A DNA stretch of 64,000 nt, from assembly GCA_019925095.2 (NCBI GenBank), contig CM034412.1, positions 4,526,001-4,590,000 on the forward strand. The letters run 5' to 3'. The notes beneath the pieces were generated by a model. The model was not told where the DNA came from. It did no database searches and was given only the letters and a program-made list of their open reading frames with translations. Of this stretch, positions 14,301-29,300 are shown in pieces. The stretch comes from Dendrolimus kikuchii. Taxonomy: Eukaryota; Arthropoda; Insecta; Lepidoptera; Lasiocampidae. The position numbers were made by a program, and so were the translations under genes. How positions within the stretch are numbered: position 1 is the stretch's first letter; each line of letters starts with the position of its first letter.

Positions 14301-17300
14301 CAAAAAAAATTGTCGTGGGATTCCCATGATAAAATGCAGCGCAGATTTAAGACTAAGAATTTAATGTTGATTAGCGAAAACCGCATCGAAATCGGCTAAG
14401 TAGTTTTTACGTGAATCCCGGACAAACAGACAAGAAATCTAAAAAAAAATCATCGTGTTCTCCTTTTTTATATAATGTATTCTAGTTATTTTTTATTTAA
14501 TAGATTCAATGTACAGACACAGGCATATTTAGAATCTTATAATATTGTAGATATATATACTCACACTTGAAACCTCGGAAGCGTACATGGGAACCACTAT
14601 AAAAACAAACGCATCTGCAATACCCAGCAAAGCTCTGCCTACCAGCAACATCCATACGTCGTAGGCATATAGAAATAGGAATCCTGCTATAAATTTTGGC
14701 AGGCAACCTATTATAATACAGAGCTTTCTACCAATTCTATCCACCAGATATGCTGCCATGAAGTTTCCTGAAAACAGCATATAATCCATAAAATAATAGT
14801 CAAGAAGCATGTCTTCATGCCATAATATATTGCAAAGCGGTAGTAAATTAGATTAAGTTCCCATAGAGTAAATAATAAAGTTGCGCCCGTGACTGAAAAA
14901 TTGAGAGGAAGAAGATTAAGTTGGTATGGGCATATATCATGAGAAGGAATGAAAGTCACGTGACAAAAAGAATATTAAACTACAAGATCGATGGGTGGAC
15001 CAAAAAAGAGATGGATGAATTGTGTGAAGGATGATAAGATGATTTGTGGTGTTACAGAAGATGTATGCCAGAATAGAGGAGTGTGGAAGGAATAGACATA
15101 TTGTGCCGATCCCAAATAATTGGGATATGGTAAAAGAAAAGAGAGAGAGAGCAAATAATAACCTTGAACAAAAATTAAAATTAACTAGTTGGCGGTAGGC
15201 TAAAAGACTTTGACATTTGACACATTGATATTTGACAGATTGTCTACCGCGATCACTGTTACTGAAAAGTGCCCGCAACGAGTTAGACAGGCGGTGGACA
15301 CACCACTGCCCATCAACTGACTACACAACGATCAGTCATCTTATCAGCAAATAATTAGCATTAAATTATAATAGTGTGTCTGCGATTAATACAACCTTTT
15401 CATTTAAGACAACCTCATTTCATTACTACATAATATTATTATAAATCATATATGTCACTCGCCTTACATGCGTCTAACATAAATAACACAAAATTACTTC
15501 TACAAATCTAAATACATAAAAAGCTGTGAAATCATAAAATATACGTACAGAAATCGAAACAGAGTTTAACTTTATATATTATCAAAACATAGTGTCCGTT
15601 ATTAACTATGGTCTGGGTGTCTAGGATCGGCCCCAGAGAAGTCCGTTGTACCATAACACAAGCGTAACTTGCTTAATTTGGGAATATACAATATGTGTGT
15701 TTATCTGTCGATTTGTCTGCCGAGTGTTAATATAATTTTAATTGTAGTTAAGTTAGTCTTGTGAGAACTGTCGAGCAATAAACTTGTGTTCAAAATTGTT
15801 TTTTTAAGACTTCTCCGCGCCACCCTATTTATCTAGAATAATATAAAGGTACTAGTAGATACGTGTACTAGCAGAAGGTGATGTCAGGAGCCTTAAGAAC
15901 AGACGAGCTTGCATGACAAGAGTTATGAATGTCAAAGAGGCAAGTGAGGTGTGTAAGAATAAGCCTAAATGGCACTCTGTTGTTCGTGCCTACCCCGCAA
16001 GGGAACTGGCGTGAAGTTATGTATGTATGTATGTAATATAAATAGTCCAGGAATTTTAGAGGTTTCACTCCGGAATGGGAGATAGTCAGCTATAAACTTG
16101 TATAAAACCTCATTTTGATACCCTAAAACTTGTCTCAAAACCTACCTATCTACCTAGGGTGTCCGCGACTACAAATATTCCAAGGTCAAAGGTCAAAAAA
16201 ATCGATTATTTACACATTTATTGCAAATATCTGTTTCCTATGGGATTCACACTATTTGTAGGAAGGAGTTTTTGGCGGGAACTGAAAGGAGATGATGTGC
16301 TGTGTAGTTTTATTTTCTAAAAATGTGTAAAATTACTCTAAAATGAACAATAGTTGTAGGATATTGCCAGTTTTTGAGTAGTAATTATGTGTTTTGTGAG
16401 AAATGTGAACCGTATAGTCAAATGTGGCGTTTTGAGTTGTCACAAGAACTCCGTTGAATGGCACTAGCTGATTACCTACAGTTCAGCTGTGCTACACATA
16501 GGCTTAAGAACATGAAGAAACTATATTGTAAACTAAGATCTGGCTTAAAGGCCTAACTGCCAAGCCATAAAAAAAATACTATTTGTATTTCATATGAATA
16601 TTGTAGAGGATTAAATTCTCTATTACCTTTGTTTCATCATTTTTTTTTATTTCTTGAACCATTGTCGAGAGCGCGCGCAATGTTTATCTATTTAGATATC
16701 ATTCGAAGTCAACCTGTAGTCCCGATTAAAAAATATACTATAATTCTAAATAATTTGCATTTTTTATTAACTCTTGCGATATAATTAATTTTTTTTTTTA
16801 AATAATTCAGCATCTATTCATTTATATGAAAACTACGTTTTAACGGTTTTAAGCGCGGTAATTTATTTGATTTTTGTTATTTCGACATTTCTGCCACTTT
16901 TCAGTGGCCGTGATCACGCAAGACAAAGGAGTCAAGTGTCAACGAGTATTGTTAAAGTTTTGACATCTTTGTCTTCCGTGATCACGGCCACTGAAAAGTG
17001 GCCGAAACGTCGGAAAAACCAAAATCAAATAAAATTACCGCGCTTAAAACCATTAAAACGTAGTTTTATTATGTATACAAGTCGCGAAAACTTAAGAAAA
17101 TAATATCTATTCATTTACTAATACTTACCTACTCGTGTAATTGTTAAGTTGAGAAGGGAAATAAATACTTTAATTATTTTTTTAATTCTAATCTTATTTA
17201 TACTATTTACTTGCTAACTAAATAAAAAGAAAAAAATAATTCTACTCTTTTTGAAACTGGCTAATTATGTGGGGAACAAATGTCTACCAACGCCGCCTCC

Positions 17301-20300
17301 GCCCAGGTCCCAATCGAAGGGAAAGTCCCAAGAAATGTTGGCTTGAAATTGTGAAGGATGAGATGCGTACCAATGGTCTCAAATGGTCTCAACGGTGGAT
17401 GCAACCGGGATTTAGCGCTCGGTTGATGATGATGACCATAAGAAATTCTCATTACTTACCAAATATTCCTGTTAAAAATCCTACAGAGACGATCCAGGAG
17501 CCTTGTTCTTCTGTGATAGGCTCAGGTAATATTGTCTGGTCTTTATCTCTTAACTTGACGAAAACTGGAGAGGGCCACATGAGACCCATGCCAGCCGCAA
17601 TCATGGTTAGGTTCACTAAAAAAGTAATCAATCAATTATGTATAATAATAAAAGTTATGCTAAGTTAATATTAAGTGAAATTTTGCTAATAAAAATCGAC
17701 TTTTTATATGACTGTTACTTATACTACCAACAAGTCTCACACTTATAGATATATGGACTTATTATATACTATATGGTACCTAATCTTAAGTTATATAAAT
17801 TACGTGTCACGTTGTTTGTCCGCGATGGACTCCTAAACTACTTGATCGATTTTAATCAAATTTGCACACCGTGTGCAGTTTGATCCGACTTGAAAGATAG
17901 GATAGCTTACATTTGGACCCGGTAGGTGGCGCTGGAATCGGGTTCTAAATTTTATTTCTTCAGGGCAGAACAACGTCTGCCGGGACAGCTAGTAAAGTAT
18001 ATATTATTATTATATTAGGAACTATATTATAATATTTTATGTAGTAGGCGTGCCCGCGACTTCGTCTGCGTGGACGGTTTTTCGCGGAACCCTAAAAAAA
18101 ATAGCCAAGTTACTGCATGTACCATCCGCTAGTGTGAGTCACGTCAATATCGATCCAGCCGTTTCAGAGATTAGCCGGAACATCCAGTAAGACAAAAATT
18201 CTAAAAATTGCACTTTCGCAATCTCGTGGTCCGAATTATCCCCCCTGATTTTTTTCAAATTTTTCTTTTGACATTACAAACAAGGCAATTGAATGAAGTC
18301 TCGCGTGACCAAAGGGCTGGCCTATATTTATGGCAACGTATTAGCGTTGCCATACAACCCGGGAATGCGGCCAGCATTTTGGGAACGCTCCCCACCGAGA
18401 GCGATCTGGACTACATCTTTTACTTGTAAATATGTTTATAATAGTATTTAATTCCTAAGTTTTTTTGTAGTATAATTTGTAATTTGAATTAAGTTCTTAT
18501 ATATAATATTATGAAATTCTAAACATGCCGTGTCTATAAATTATTTAATTTTGATTTGATTTGTATACATAAATCCATGTATTAAATTACTGCTTATTAA
18601 TATATGAGTGTATTGATATTTTGTACTATTTATAATGTATTTATATTAAACATATTCAGCTAGACGTGTTGCTGGGGAGTTTCTTGCCGCTTCTTCTCCT
18701 TAACAGCAAGAACACGCTGCGAAGCGGTGTACATAGAATAGGAAGTAAAATTAAATTTCTAATCATATATATATGACGTTCAAAAAGTGTTCTCCAGTGG
18801 AAATTATTTTGAATAAAAACGTGTGAATTTGAATTTGATTATTATGACCAATTCGAGCAATGAAAATAAAAGAGCTTGAGATAAATGAATATGAAGTAAA
18901 ATAAATTATTTTTAGTCTTGTTGCTGGGGAGTTCCTTGCCGCTTCTTCTGTTGCGAAGCGTTGTACATAAAATAGAAAGTAGGGTTAACTTTTAACTTAT
19001 GTTTATGTTCTCTAGTGTAATATAGTAGGAATATAAAAAAACTTTCGAATTTAAATAAACTACAGTTATAACTATTTAACACTGTTTTAAAATTACCTAC
19101 AAGAAAATTAATACTAGGTTGTTTGGTCTGATTCTGGTTCGATGGAGGTTGGAACTGAAAATCAGCGCTGTGTTAGCAGTGCAGTTGTACGTGCCTACCC
19201 CGCAAGGGAACTGGCCTGAAGTTATGTATGTATATATGTATGTATGTTAGCATTGCCACCGGTGCCCAGGCACAGGGCGTAGACTCTGGGGGGCGCAAGA
19301 ATGGCCAGACCAGGCAGGAATATTATTTTTTCGGTTTGCTCCTGATAAGTTCCCGCTGCGCCCCTAGTGCTCGATTCCAACACATACGTACCTACATGCC
19401 AGTATCATCAAAAACGTCTGTAAAATTAGACAAAACATCGCGCTCATTTTTTTTGTTATAGTTCTTAGATAATTATTAGATAATTGGTCCACCAACACCA
19501 AGGTCCTTGTGCGTTAGTTTATCACCCTGAATGAAATAAAGCAGGCCTATACATAGCATTGCTCTAGGTAGGTTACCTATGATATCTTAAAAAAAAACAA
19601 GGGTGCAGTTATAGAAGCTCACATAGGGCGCATAAAAGGCTATTTACGACACTGTGTGTCAGCTCCTGACACAGCATAATGCTGAGTTTCCAGCCTCATT
19701 GCCGTGAATTTTATGTACGTACATTTCTTAAACTGTATCTGTTTATTAGTAAAAATCCTTGTATATTTTATGTGTGTGCATTTATTTGCGACAATAAATA
19801 CTTTCTTTCTTTCTTTCTCTTTACAAATACGTAACTATTAGAAAGAAAGAAAACAAGTTTATTTTTAGGACATATAGTACAACAAACACATTAAAAGTAA
19901 AAATTAAATACAATAAAAAAAGAGAAAACAACCACAAAGTATCTGAAGATATACATATTAAGTCCTAAAAATTGGATCAAGCTCAGCAAAAATGTCGATC
20001 TGTTAGACCAACGCTGATCTCCCGCTTGACCCTAGAGCGACGTCACGGCAAACTATATATTATATTATTAATAAATAATTATATTATAGTTGTAATAAAG
20101 ACAAATATTAATACCGAGTTATAACTGTGTGTGTGAACTCAGTATAATAATTATACTGAATTCAATAAATTTACAAATATTTATAAGATAAAATCAATCA
20201 TATACAACACATAAACATATAATAAATTTAATGATATTATACACAATATTATACAACACAATATTAAAGCTCAGAAAATTAATTTATTAAGATATCTGTG

Positions 20301-23300
20301 ATCTATTTTACCATATTTCTCACAGCTTTATATACGCATGCAATACCTACACATATTTGTGTGCGTGAGTTTGTGAGTGAGATGAAACAAACAAACATTC
20401 AAACAAAAACACTTTCACATGTATATGAGTACACTAAGATATGGATCCACGCTTGACTTGAAATTCCCGCGGAATCCCGGAACAGAAAGTATATCACAGC
20501 ATTTAAAAAAGAATGTAAGCTATAGTTTATATAGTAGTACAAGTTTTAGTGAAAACTGTATCGGAGTAAGCCAATTTTATTGCACCCGTACAACTTCAAA
20601 CCGCTCTCGATAAAATTCCCGCGGGATTTCCAGTATGAAAAGTATCACACATTTTATTACGAAAAAAATTACTATTGAACGGTGAAAAAATCGCATTAGA
20701 ATTCGAATTCTTTTTTAATCTGGTCATTTTAATTCCCAGAAAAATCCCGCGTACTCCCAGGATAACCAGTGAAAACAACATCGAAAGCGGTTCAGTAGTT
20801 TTTACGTGAAACCCAAACAAACAGACAAGTCGACAAGCAGACAAGAAATGGAAAAAAAATGTCATCGTGTTTTCCATTGTTTGCTGTACTCCAGTTGTTT
20901 TTTTTTAAATAGCTTTAATGTACAGACAGACACGGCATGTTTAGAATTTTATAATATCATAGATTACTATGGATAGACACACTTCTACCAACTGTGCTGT
21001 TCGAGCCTAACGAAATGCCGCTATAATTATGTAAATACATTGACAAAGTATTGTGTTCAAATAAAAACGCGTGACCGTATGAAACTGTCAAAACCTGTTG
21101 AATAGAATTGCAAAAATTGAGCAAATGTGTGCCATGCCTTGATCTAGGTTCCGTAGCTTTGACAAATGTCCATTATTTTTGTAATAGACATGCGAAATCA
21201 TAAAACAACATTTGATCGAAAATACTCCATGTAGCGAAACAAACCCCGCCCAATTGCTGATATGCCAGAATTTATGGGATTGGTAGATTGACAACTGTCA
21301 CAAAATACATACATGCAGCGCGTTCCATTAGAGTAGCTCACAACGCCCAAAATGCGCCGTTGCCGTTCCACAAGGCGACTGCGGTCGTTGTGGTCAAGGC
21401 GAAAACGTCACTAATAATATCATCATTTTCAGTAACACAACGCTCACAACGACGCATGACAAGAGGTGTGTCGAATAACCGTTCCACTTGGGTTTACGAT
21501 TGTAACGTCCGCAAGCAAGTGGAAAGGGAAAAATCGCGGTCGTGAACGTGGTCTTTGTGAGTCTCTTTTTTTAATGTTTATGCCTTGGCAACTAGGCCTT
21601 TAAGCCAGGCGCAATTGTATTTTAGGCTACAATCGACGCGGTTTAATGGAGTTCTTGTGAAAACTCGAATAGCCACATTTGACTATACAGTTCACATTTC
21701 TCACAAAAACACATAATTGCTACTCAAAAACTATCAATATCCTACAAGTATTGTTAATTTTAGAGTGATTTTACACATATTTAGAAAATAAAACTGCACA
21801 GCATAACGTCCCCTTTTAGTTCCCGCCAAAAACTCCTTTGTAAGTCTCTAATGGAACATAGCCATTAGTACTGAGAGAAAAATGCCATCATGATAAAATA
21901 TATATTTTAAATCCTTTAATATTAAATTGTATTGGAATTGTTATGATATAAGTCCCAGGTTGTCAAAGAAGCAAGTGAGGTATGTAAGAATAAGCCTAAA
22001 TGGCGCTCTGTTGTTCGTGCCTACCCCGCAAGGGAACTGGCGTGAAGTTATGTATGTATGTATGTATAAGTCCCAGGGTCTCAACCCCGAAAGCCACATT
22101 TGTGGCTGTATGTATTTACATTCCCACCATTACAGGACACATATTTGCGGCATTTCAGGGCGTTGTAGAATGCGTCAACGGCCCCGTCTGCCACGGCTAA
22201 GTCTGAAAGGTGGGAAGCCGCCAAAGTATCGACACAAGTTGCGTCCCATACTAAGGGGCGTCCCATAGGGGTCCTCCCACATCTGGGGACCGGAGGATCA
22301 AACCCCTTTTGACGAAGTGAGTTTGCCTCTCCCGGGGCATTCTCAAGCACTGATGCGCAGGAATAGTGTGGGCGTAACTACGTATGAGCGCAGGCCACAT
22401 TGGAGGAAGGGGGTTTTAGTGGAGTATTAGCCCAGGGGTTACCTCTTTAATAAGGGTACCTTGCTGAGTCTCCACACAAGCCGGCAATCGACTCTGTTAT
22501 CTGCTCTATCTTTACTGGATAACTCTAATTGCTTTTGTCTAATCCCAGTAAAGGACCTGGTAGGGTACTAAACGTATTTCCCCCTGCCTCAAAGAAAAAG
22601 GGCGTCCCATCTTCCATGCCACCAACGAAATGACGTCTGGCCTCTCGCCATTAAGATTAAGGTCAAAATCATTCCATGCTTACAATTGTAACCACATCCA
22701 CTATTAAAGATTACAATGACCAGCTAGCAGCACGTATGCCTTGATAATAAATTGATTACTTCCTGCATTATGTGGCAACTGTTGATACTAAAGCAGCGTA
22801 TTCATTGAGATAAATCTTTATATACTTGCACATAAAATTCTTCTGTGTTGGACTTTGATGATTTTTTTGTATGTATTCCAGTGACAGAACAGAATTTGAC
22901 TAAATTTTTTTGTGTTTATTTGGGTGGGTCATTGGACGTAGTAGGTGGCGCTGCGATCGGGACCTAGATTTTTGTTCTTCAGAGCAGGACAACCTCCACC
23001 AGGTCCGCTACTTTGTTTATAAACACTTTCAAAAACATGATGTGCTTGTTTCCGTGACAAGTTAATATTTAAAACCGTTGTCATGAACACAAACTTTTTT
23101 ATTCATGACAGGTACATTAGTCAATATTGTAAAATTAATTTTACACAGCTTTGTATAAGCAGAACGCATTGACACTATGACAAATTTAACATCATTGTAC
23201 GATTATACATGCATTACGCAATAAAGATATTCTATTTTATTCAGGTTTGCAGACTCGTTAAAAGTGTTATTCATTACAACGCATTAACAATGTTATTGTC

Positions 23301-26300
23301 TGCGACTAACATAACCTTTTCATTAATTGCAACCTCATTTCATTACTACATAATATTGTCATAAATCTCACATTTTATCCGTGCAGGAACGGAGAAAGAA
23401 TACAATTTCCTGCGGCCGGGCGGCATGTCGTAAGAGGCGACAAAACAACCCACAGCCAGGTGGTATGGCATTTGCCCGACTGGATGGCTACCACCCCTGG
23501 TCTAAAGTATGTTGCCATAACAACCTAGAGTTGTGTTCCGGCATTAGTGGCCAGGTTCCAGTCCCCTTAAGAGAGCAGCAGCGCATTTGTAGCACCTTTG
23601 GTGTTGCAAATGTCCATAGGCGATGGTAACCACTTTTCATCAAGTGGACCGTCTGCCTGTCTGCTGAACTCCTGCAATAAAAATAAAAAAAATGTCACTC
23701 GTCTTACATAAGTCTAACATAAATATTTCAATTAAATAATATATATAAATTAAGTATATAAAAGGCTATAAAACATAAAATATACTAACAAACCAGTTAT
23801 ATTACGAATAACGCTTTTCGGAACCATTTTTAATGAGGTTATAAACCTCATATAATTATTATGAATAGGGAAAAAAAGAACGAAAGAAAACTATATTTGA
23901 AAAAATAGCAACGTACATTACATTCCTTATACATTATTATACACAGAGCATATTTTGAGAATTTGTATGCCGCATTCAGCAAACAAAGTTTGCACTCAGC
24001 ATATTGCTGTGCCGGAATTATATCCGACACAACGCTGATTTTCAGTGCAAACCTTCCTTTTGGCGTAAGATCAAAGCGACCCAATTATGTTAAATAATAA
24101 ATAATAATAGTAAGGTGTAAGGAGTAGGTGTTTATCAAAATGATTCTATGCTATTCCCTGCTGACGATGGTTAGTAAGCGAGATACTTCACAATACTTCA
24201 TCGAGAGAGAATGGTAGTTCACAATGAAGCTAAGGAACGCTTAGGAAGGAAGGAAGGTTTAATAGGTAATCTGGCGACCGGTATCTTGCAACTCTTTCCT
24301 TAGTGAAGATGTGTATAGAGCCTACCCCAAGAGCCCCACATACCCCTCGTAGACCTCTACCGGAGTCCCGAGGTGCTATGGGATGCGTAAATGTCTTCAC
24401 CAAGCAACATAAAAAATACTACAAGCTCAGCATTTGTTCCGACGTGAAGTCTCACCTTTGCGAGTACGTCCAGCTTTTTGGGTACTACTTATTTACTTAC
24501 CATAAGTGGTAAGATAATAAGTAATACCCCAAAAATCAGTTAAGGCAAATGTAAATAAGGATTTATGGAACCTACTGTTTCTGGTCGCCTCTACCCGAAC
24601 ATAAATTTTTCTACGTTTTAACGAATTTAAGCGCGGTATTTTATTTTATAGATTAGACTCCCATAGAATAAATAATAAACATAACAAAGAACAAATTGAG
24701 GGTAGACTAAACAATAATATTAACATTACTCATTGACACTTAACATTTTTGTCTTCAGTGATCACGGCTACTGAAAGGTAGATTTTTTTTTTAATTTAAT
24801 TTATTTATTCAAACAAAACCATACATTTTTATATATCTACATCTTAAAACCCGAAAGGGTTTGAAGAAGATGCATAAAGTCTGCGCTTTATGTACAATTA
24901 ACAAATATGAGGTAGTTTGAATTTTTACATCTACCCTTTCTCCATTTCTAGTACCAAGTGAGCAAACATTAACACGTGACCTTGTACTCTATTTTTGTTA
25001 TGTGTATACAGGTGAGTATGTAGTGTGTTATATATTTTGTTTTAGTTTTTTTGTGAGTAAATTAATTTAGGTAAGTAATACAGATATACGCACATCTACT
25101 TATATATACTTAGATGTGTGTTATAATTTTATATGTATACTGGAATTAATATTGGTAAAAAATAAATATTTGTCTATGTTTATTTTAAATAATAGTTTCT
25201 CCTATGGATTTAATTATAGTTAAAAATCGGATTATAAAAGTCGGAGTCAAAAACACATGAAATACCTCGCTTAAAACCGTTAAAACGTAATTTTATTATG
25301 TGCACTAATTGCGAAAACTTAATAAAATACTATTTCTGGTACGAATTCAAAGTACATTCCGATCCTTCATAAGGGATTTTAATAAAACAATCTTATCAGT
25401 AGTGATACAAACACAAGAACCAGAGGCGGCGTAAAGCGTGGGTGACGTGCGGTAACGTAGCTTGCCTTAGACGGGCCCTGTATCAAAATGTATTGGGGGG
25501 GCCCAAAGGAAGGATGAAGTTTTTTTTTCTTAAAGAAACAAAAAATGCTCGAATTGAATTAAGTTATTACATATACTTACTGCTCCTAGGAGGTAAGTGA
25601 GACAAACAATTCAAATCAAAGATACAGTTTTCTCGCCTTTATCGGCAAACTTATTTATCAAATCATCTATACTTAAAGACGATTTCAGTTTTTCTAGATT
25701 TTCTGCCTCTATAGACAATAATGAGAAGTCTGATAGCTGTTTCTGTTGGCCTAGCAGTATTTCAAAAATGTTATTAATCTATAAAAGATCGTGGTCATTT
25801 TAAGAGGAGTTTTTGGCGGGAACTGAAAGAAGATATTGTGCTGTGCAGTTTTATTTTCTGAAAATGTGTAAAATTACTCTAAATTGAACAATAGTTGTAG
25901 GATATTGATAGTTTTTGAGTAGTAATTATGTGTTTTGTGAGAAATGTGAACTGTATAGTCAAATGTGGCCTTTTGAGTTGTCACAAGAACTCCGTTGAAT
26001 AGCACTAGCTGATTACCTACAGCTCAGCTGTGCTACACATAGGCGAAAATGAAGAAACTATATTGTAAACTAAGATCTGGCTTAAAGGCCTAGCTGCCAA
26101 GCCATAAACTTAAATAAAATAAATGACATTGTAAGAAATTTTGCTTACACACTTTCGGAGCCTCTGTGGCTTGGGGGCCCCGTATTATTGATACGACTGA
26201 TACCGCGGTAGCTACGCCCCTGGTGACGTGGGCCACCGCCTACGACCTCGCACTATTAGGGCCTCGGACTTCGAAGATAGGACGAGTACATTTTTTTATC

Positions 26301-29300
26301 GCTTTTAAAATGTCGAAATTTTTTATTTGTTGTAGAGCAATCATCCTTATTCACACTGAATATTTTTTTTTTATTTCGGCTAGAGACATCAGCGGTAACT
26401 ATTACGGGGGCCACCGCCGACCAGTGCTAGTAGTCAGTCAATCAATTGTTTTTCAAGTCCATCTTTTTGCATGACAAGAGGTCATCTCAGAATGTATGTT
26501 GCCCACATGAAATTTAGATCTTGCTCCGCCACTCACAAGAAAGACAAAGCCTTGATGATACTCTGATCGGAATGCCAAGACGTCGTTAAGACGAAAGACG
26601 ATTGTTTTTCGCGGAGCCCTAAAAAAAGTAACCTAAATTACTCCTTATGACATCAGCTATCTGCCAGTGAAATTCCGGTCGAAATCGGTCCAGCTGTTTC
26701 AGAGATTAGTCAGAACATCCAGACAGACAGACAAAAATTTAAATTTTGTTTTTTTGATACAAATACTCAATTTAATATTTTATTAAATGTAAACGGATAT
26801 ACTATCATAAGCACGTAGTAAAAAGCTTTTATTTTGACATTACAAACAGACACTTCAATTTTATTAATATATATTCAATTTGCACACCACCGTCATACAC
26901 TCTCGATTCCTTTCACACAATCCACAGCCCGAGTTGTCTGGAAGAGATCGCTCTAAAGCGTAAAGGCCGCTTTTTGTTCCTGCCTTGACACGAAATGACT
27001 GTAAATTATTTACTTCATATGTATGTTGTGAACAATAAAGTATGTTGTATCTATCTATCTATAAATCACATCTTTATAATATACATACGATTAAGACATA
27101 AGTATATTTACATATACTTAAAACAACTTTTTCTTAACCTAGATTGCAGTCAGCGACATGTATTAAGAAAGTTATACAAGAAGTGTAGGTACTACTTGTA
27201 CTTTAAATAAGTACTTCTCATTTATTGAATACTAGTTATTGCCACCGGCTTCTCTCGCGCAGAAAACAATCAAAGTTTAAGGAGTCAATAAAAGTTGAAA
27301 AGTAGTCCCTTATTACTTTATGTTACATAACTGTCTCTCTGACTGACGAGCATTCGCCAGTAAAGTAATATTTAACATTAGATTTCGAGAGTACAGTATA
27401 TTCAAATTCAAATTCAAAACTTGTTATTCAAAATAAGTTCCACTGGAGAACAATTTTTCACTATAACTATATATAAGTTAAAATTTAATTTTACTTCCTA
27501 TTCTATTTACACCGCTTCGCAACGTGTTATTGCTGTTAAGGAGAAGAAGCGGAGAGAACTCCCCAGCAACACGTCTAGCTAAAAATTGTTTCTTTCTTAT
27601 TCTATTTATATCTCAAATTCTTTTTAATACTGTAACATAGTATATAACATAGTATAGTAACATACATGTAATTCTGTAACATACTTCTATGTTACAGAAT
27701 TACTTTCGAAGAATTAATGAAGTTGTAGCAAACAATGCATGCTCAGTAAGACAGACAGTAAGAAGAGAGAAGAATATTAGATATGTACTTTAAGTTTCAA
27801 AAAATTGTACGCCGAACCGGAAAAAACATCGACATCTTTTATAATTTAATATTCGAAATGCAAGTTCTTGTAGCCTAATCATTCAAATGAATAGTAAACA
27901 TTGATTGCGTTCAAATGAGGTGCGGTCAAAAGACCGGCACAATTTGATGTTTGATTAATCTATGGGAAATATAAATTAAATTGAATAGAATATTAAATCC
28001 GTGCGGGAACGGAGAAAGTATACAATTTCGGGCGGCCTGTTGTAAGAGGCGACAAAACAACCCACAGACAGGTGGAAGCCACCACCCCTGGTCTAAAGTA
28101 TGCCGCCACAACAACCTTGAGTTGTCTTCCTTCCAGGTTCCAGTCTTCCTTTAGAGAACAGCAGCACATTGAGGTCTGTAACTTTTTTTATTTCTGAATC
28201 AATTTTGATGATTTTTTTGCGTTCAATGTTTTACTTGGCGCCGAAAATGTTGTAGTTTTTTTTTTGTTGCTTTTTATTTGCTCTTGAAGTCAGTTTTTTT
28301 GTTACAATTTTTTGGATGCACCCGAACAACTACAAACTGCTCCCGGGCAAATTCCCGTGGGGTTTCCGGAATAAAAAGTAGTACAGATTTTAAATCTAAG
28401 AATTTGCTGTCGATCAACGAAAACCACATCGAAATCGGCCTGGTAGTTTTTACGTGAATCTCGACCAAACAGACAAACCAGCAAACAGACAAACAGACAA
28501 GAAATCTAAAAAAATAAAAGAATTGCATCGTATTCTCCATCCTTTACATAGTCTATTCCAGTTTTTTTTTAATAGCTCAATGTACAGACTCGGTATTTTT
28601 AGAATTTTATAATATTACTAGCGGTCTCGACAGACGTTGTCCTGCCCTGAAAAAATAAAAATCTAAACCCCGATTCCAGCGCCACCTACCGGGTCTAATG
28701 GCGAATCTAAACCACCCCGGGACCCATTCAAACACAAAAAATGTCATCAAAATCGTAAGACCCGATTCCAGCGCCACCTACCGGGTCTAATGCCGAATCT
28801 AAACCACCCCGGGACCCATTCAAACACACAAAAAATTTCATCAAAATCGTAAAACCCGATTCCAGCGCCACCTACCGGGTCTCATGGCGAATCTAAACCA
28901 CCCCGGACCCATTCAAACACAAAAAATTCATCAAAATCGTAAAACTCGATTCCAACGCCACCTACGGGGTCTAATGGCGAATCTAAACCACCCCGGGACT
29001 AATTCAAACGCACAAAAAATTTCATCAAAATCGTAAAAACCCGATTCCAGCGCCACCTACCGGGTCTAATGGCAAATCTAAACCACCCCGGGACCCATTC
29101 AAACACACAAAAAATTTCATCAAAATCGTAAAACCCGATTCCAGCGCCAGGTATTTTGTTTAGATTGATGAGTTACATTATTGACGTTTTAGTAGGGATA
29201 CCTAATTTTTGTATAGCCTATATTAATCAAGGATAATGTAGCATTCGAATAGTGAAAGAATTTTTGAAATCTGTCCAATAGTTTTTGAGTTTATTCGTTA

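Noticed and set aside
28669..29150. CRISPR-like direct repeats
   Set aside because: Units are contiguous without unique spacers, inside a Helitron in an animal genome.
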